Shown in pieces: positions 20,567 through 21,174 of a stretch of 21,174 nt of DNA. This DNA comes from Baffinella frigidus (Eukaryota; Cryptophyceae; Cryptomonadales; Baffinellaceae): NCBI GenBank assembly GCA_026770585.1, contig MU647510.1:70022-91195 (forward strand), given 5' to 3'. Both the position numbers and the translations under genes were made by a program. The notes beneath the pieces are model-generated. The model was given only the letters and a program-made list of their open reading frames with translations. It had not been told where the DNA came from and searched no databases. How positions within the stretch are numbered: position 1 is the stretch's first letter; each line of letters starts with the position of its first letter.

Positions 20567-20817
20567 GTTGACCGACTCTTCTCAAGTTGACTCGGATCCA
20601 GAACATTTCGCCTAAGTCAACTCCCCCTGAAAACCAGCGCCTTAAGTCAAATGCCGGCCATGGTGGCAGGGTCCATCTAAACGAAATCAGGGGAAAGTTG
20701 ACTCAGGTGAGCTGGTTGACTTAGCTGAAATCTTGTGGGTCGGAGTGAAGTTGACACGCGGACTCCCCGGTTCGAAGTCGTCAACTTTGCGTGTCAACTT
20801 GAGAAGAGTCGGTCAAC
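20567..20817. mobile_element. 251-bp foldback element with perfect 25-bp ends
   Basis: GTTGACCGACTCTTCTCAAG plus TTGAC at 20567-20591 is the exact complement of 20793-20817. The interior repeats GTTGACTTAGC / TAAGTCAA and GTGTCAACTT words, and an extra GTGTCAACTTGAGAAGAGG follows the right end. No clear target duplication and no gene. Confidence 0.7.
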
Positions 20818-20885
20818 GGAAACAAAGTGTCAACTTGAGAAGAGGCCCCGGTTTAAGAGGCCCCGGTTTATCAACACCAAGGCCC

Positions 20886-20945
20886 GAAGTCCTTCCGCAC
20901 GATCGGCTTCTTCGACTTGAAAACCTGCCCCCACCAAAACGACCT
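20886..20945 (-). pseudogene. Exon B fragment with acceptor, upstream of exon A
   Basis: Minus-sense TTTTGGTGGGGGCAG, GTTTTCAAGTCGAAGAAGCC and GATCGTGCGGAAGGACTTCG, then it leaves the exon at GGCC. It lies upstream of exon A on the minus strand, so it cannot be the natural partner exon in this order. Confidence 0.6.
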
Positions 20946-20950
20946 TCAGT

Positions 20951-21027
20951 TAAGAGGGTAACGGCCTGAAAAGGGGGTAGTTAGGCCTACGGTATTGCCT
21001 AGGACCTCCTACCGTAGGCCGAGACTT
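20951..21027. mobile_element. Family A left half (A8)
   Basis: TAAGAGGGTAACGGCCTGAA through CTACCGTAGGCCGAGACTT, then replaced by GGCCCCGGTTTAAGAGG. It shares the A6 left flank (ACCTTCAGT), so it derives from the same duplicated block. Confidence 0.75.
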
Positions 21028-21057
21028 GGCCCCGGTTTAAGAGGCCCCGGTTTATCA

Positions 21058-21174
21058 TCTAAGCCTTGGTGTTATGCCTAAGATGTGGGCCCCTTTTTAT
21101 TAGGGTTCACGGGCTAACGAAGGGGGCTGTCACGGGGGGTGCAGGTGCAGGTGTGGTTCGGCACTCCTGAAGGG
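21058..21174. other. Window end, nothing recognised
   Basis: About 115 bases with no repeat family match, apart from the inverted GCCTTGGTGTT word at 21064. No gene is visible. Confidence 0.5.

Larger units (their letters stand above)
20844..21057. repeat. Pair of direct repeats flanking exon B fragment and half A element
   Basis: GGCCCCGGTTTAAGAGGCCC plus CGGTTTATCA at 20844-20873 and 21028-21057. The enclosed DNA is an exon B fragment with acceptor (20886-20930) and the left half of family A (20951-21027). Outside, AACACCAAGGC and GCCTTGGTGTT are inverted. Confidence 0.75.

Noticed and set aside
1-21174. tRNA, rRNA or other structural RNA genes
   Set aside because: I looked for tRNA T-loop and rRNA core words on both strands and found none that fit. 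GGTTAGATTCTAAC in repeat H only loosely resembles a B box.

Overview
This window looks like eukaryotic nuclear DNA from a repeat-rich genome, probably a microalga or related protist. Three things suggest this. Long stretches of degenerate TTTAGGG-type (plant/green-algal heptamer) telomere-like repeat are present. Candidate coding pieces are short, GC-rich and bounded by GT/AG-like splice sites. There are no bacterial operons, rRNAs, tRNAs or CRISPR arrays. The species cannot be named from the sequence. Nearly all the long open frames are by-products of tandem or palindromic repeats.

Most of the window is a layered mosaic of short non-coding foldback (MITE-like) elements. I separated them by terminal sequence and by the short direct repeats at their borders. 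Family A is a 166-bp near-palindrome. Family B is about 117 bp, has CAGGGGTACC termini and sits between TA dinucleotides in most intact copies; it is the commonest, with more than 15 complete or partial copies. Family C has TTAAGTGGCC termini. Family D is about 180 bp, has CCAC(A/T)CGAGG termini and any 2-bp duplication. P is a palindrome centred on GTGACCGGTCAC. H is 131 bp with a 10-bp duplication. G is a longer host repeat into which B-like, D and H copies have inserted. Several insertions are confirmed by an uninterrupted copy of the same target elsewhere in the window.

Layout. 1-760: GC-rich repeats, palindrome P and a half copy of A. 790-2130: 22-bp tandem arrays, a D element and a 160-bp higher-order repeat. 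2230-4010: B and A copies and duplicated telomere-like DNA. 4120-7570: direct repeats around P, the first G copy, a 282-bp element with 15-bp terminal repeats, rearranged B clusters and the L repeats. 7730-8025: C and A. 8030-10000: the only clearly gene-like island, two head-to-head related frames sharing a repeated SFSFAVP...LMWEKW module and a 3'-flank block. 10260-15055: dense nested mobile elements, possibly with one gene fragment at 11958-12266. 15060-17350: telomere-like and minisatellite DNA. 17600-21174: elements plus an exon-intron region on the minus strand.

That minus-strand region (about 20930 to 18200) appears to hold two small exons of a real but unrecognised gene. Exon A is 20345-20422 (26 codons) and exon B is 18940-19001 (62 nt). 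The end of A with its splice donor is repeated four more times inside the intron. The start of B, usually with its splice acceptor, is repeated along the intron and beyond. One extra copy of B is split by a 150-bp hairpin element. This multiplication of splice-boundary modules is the most unusual feature of the window.
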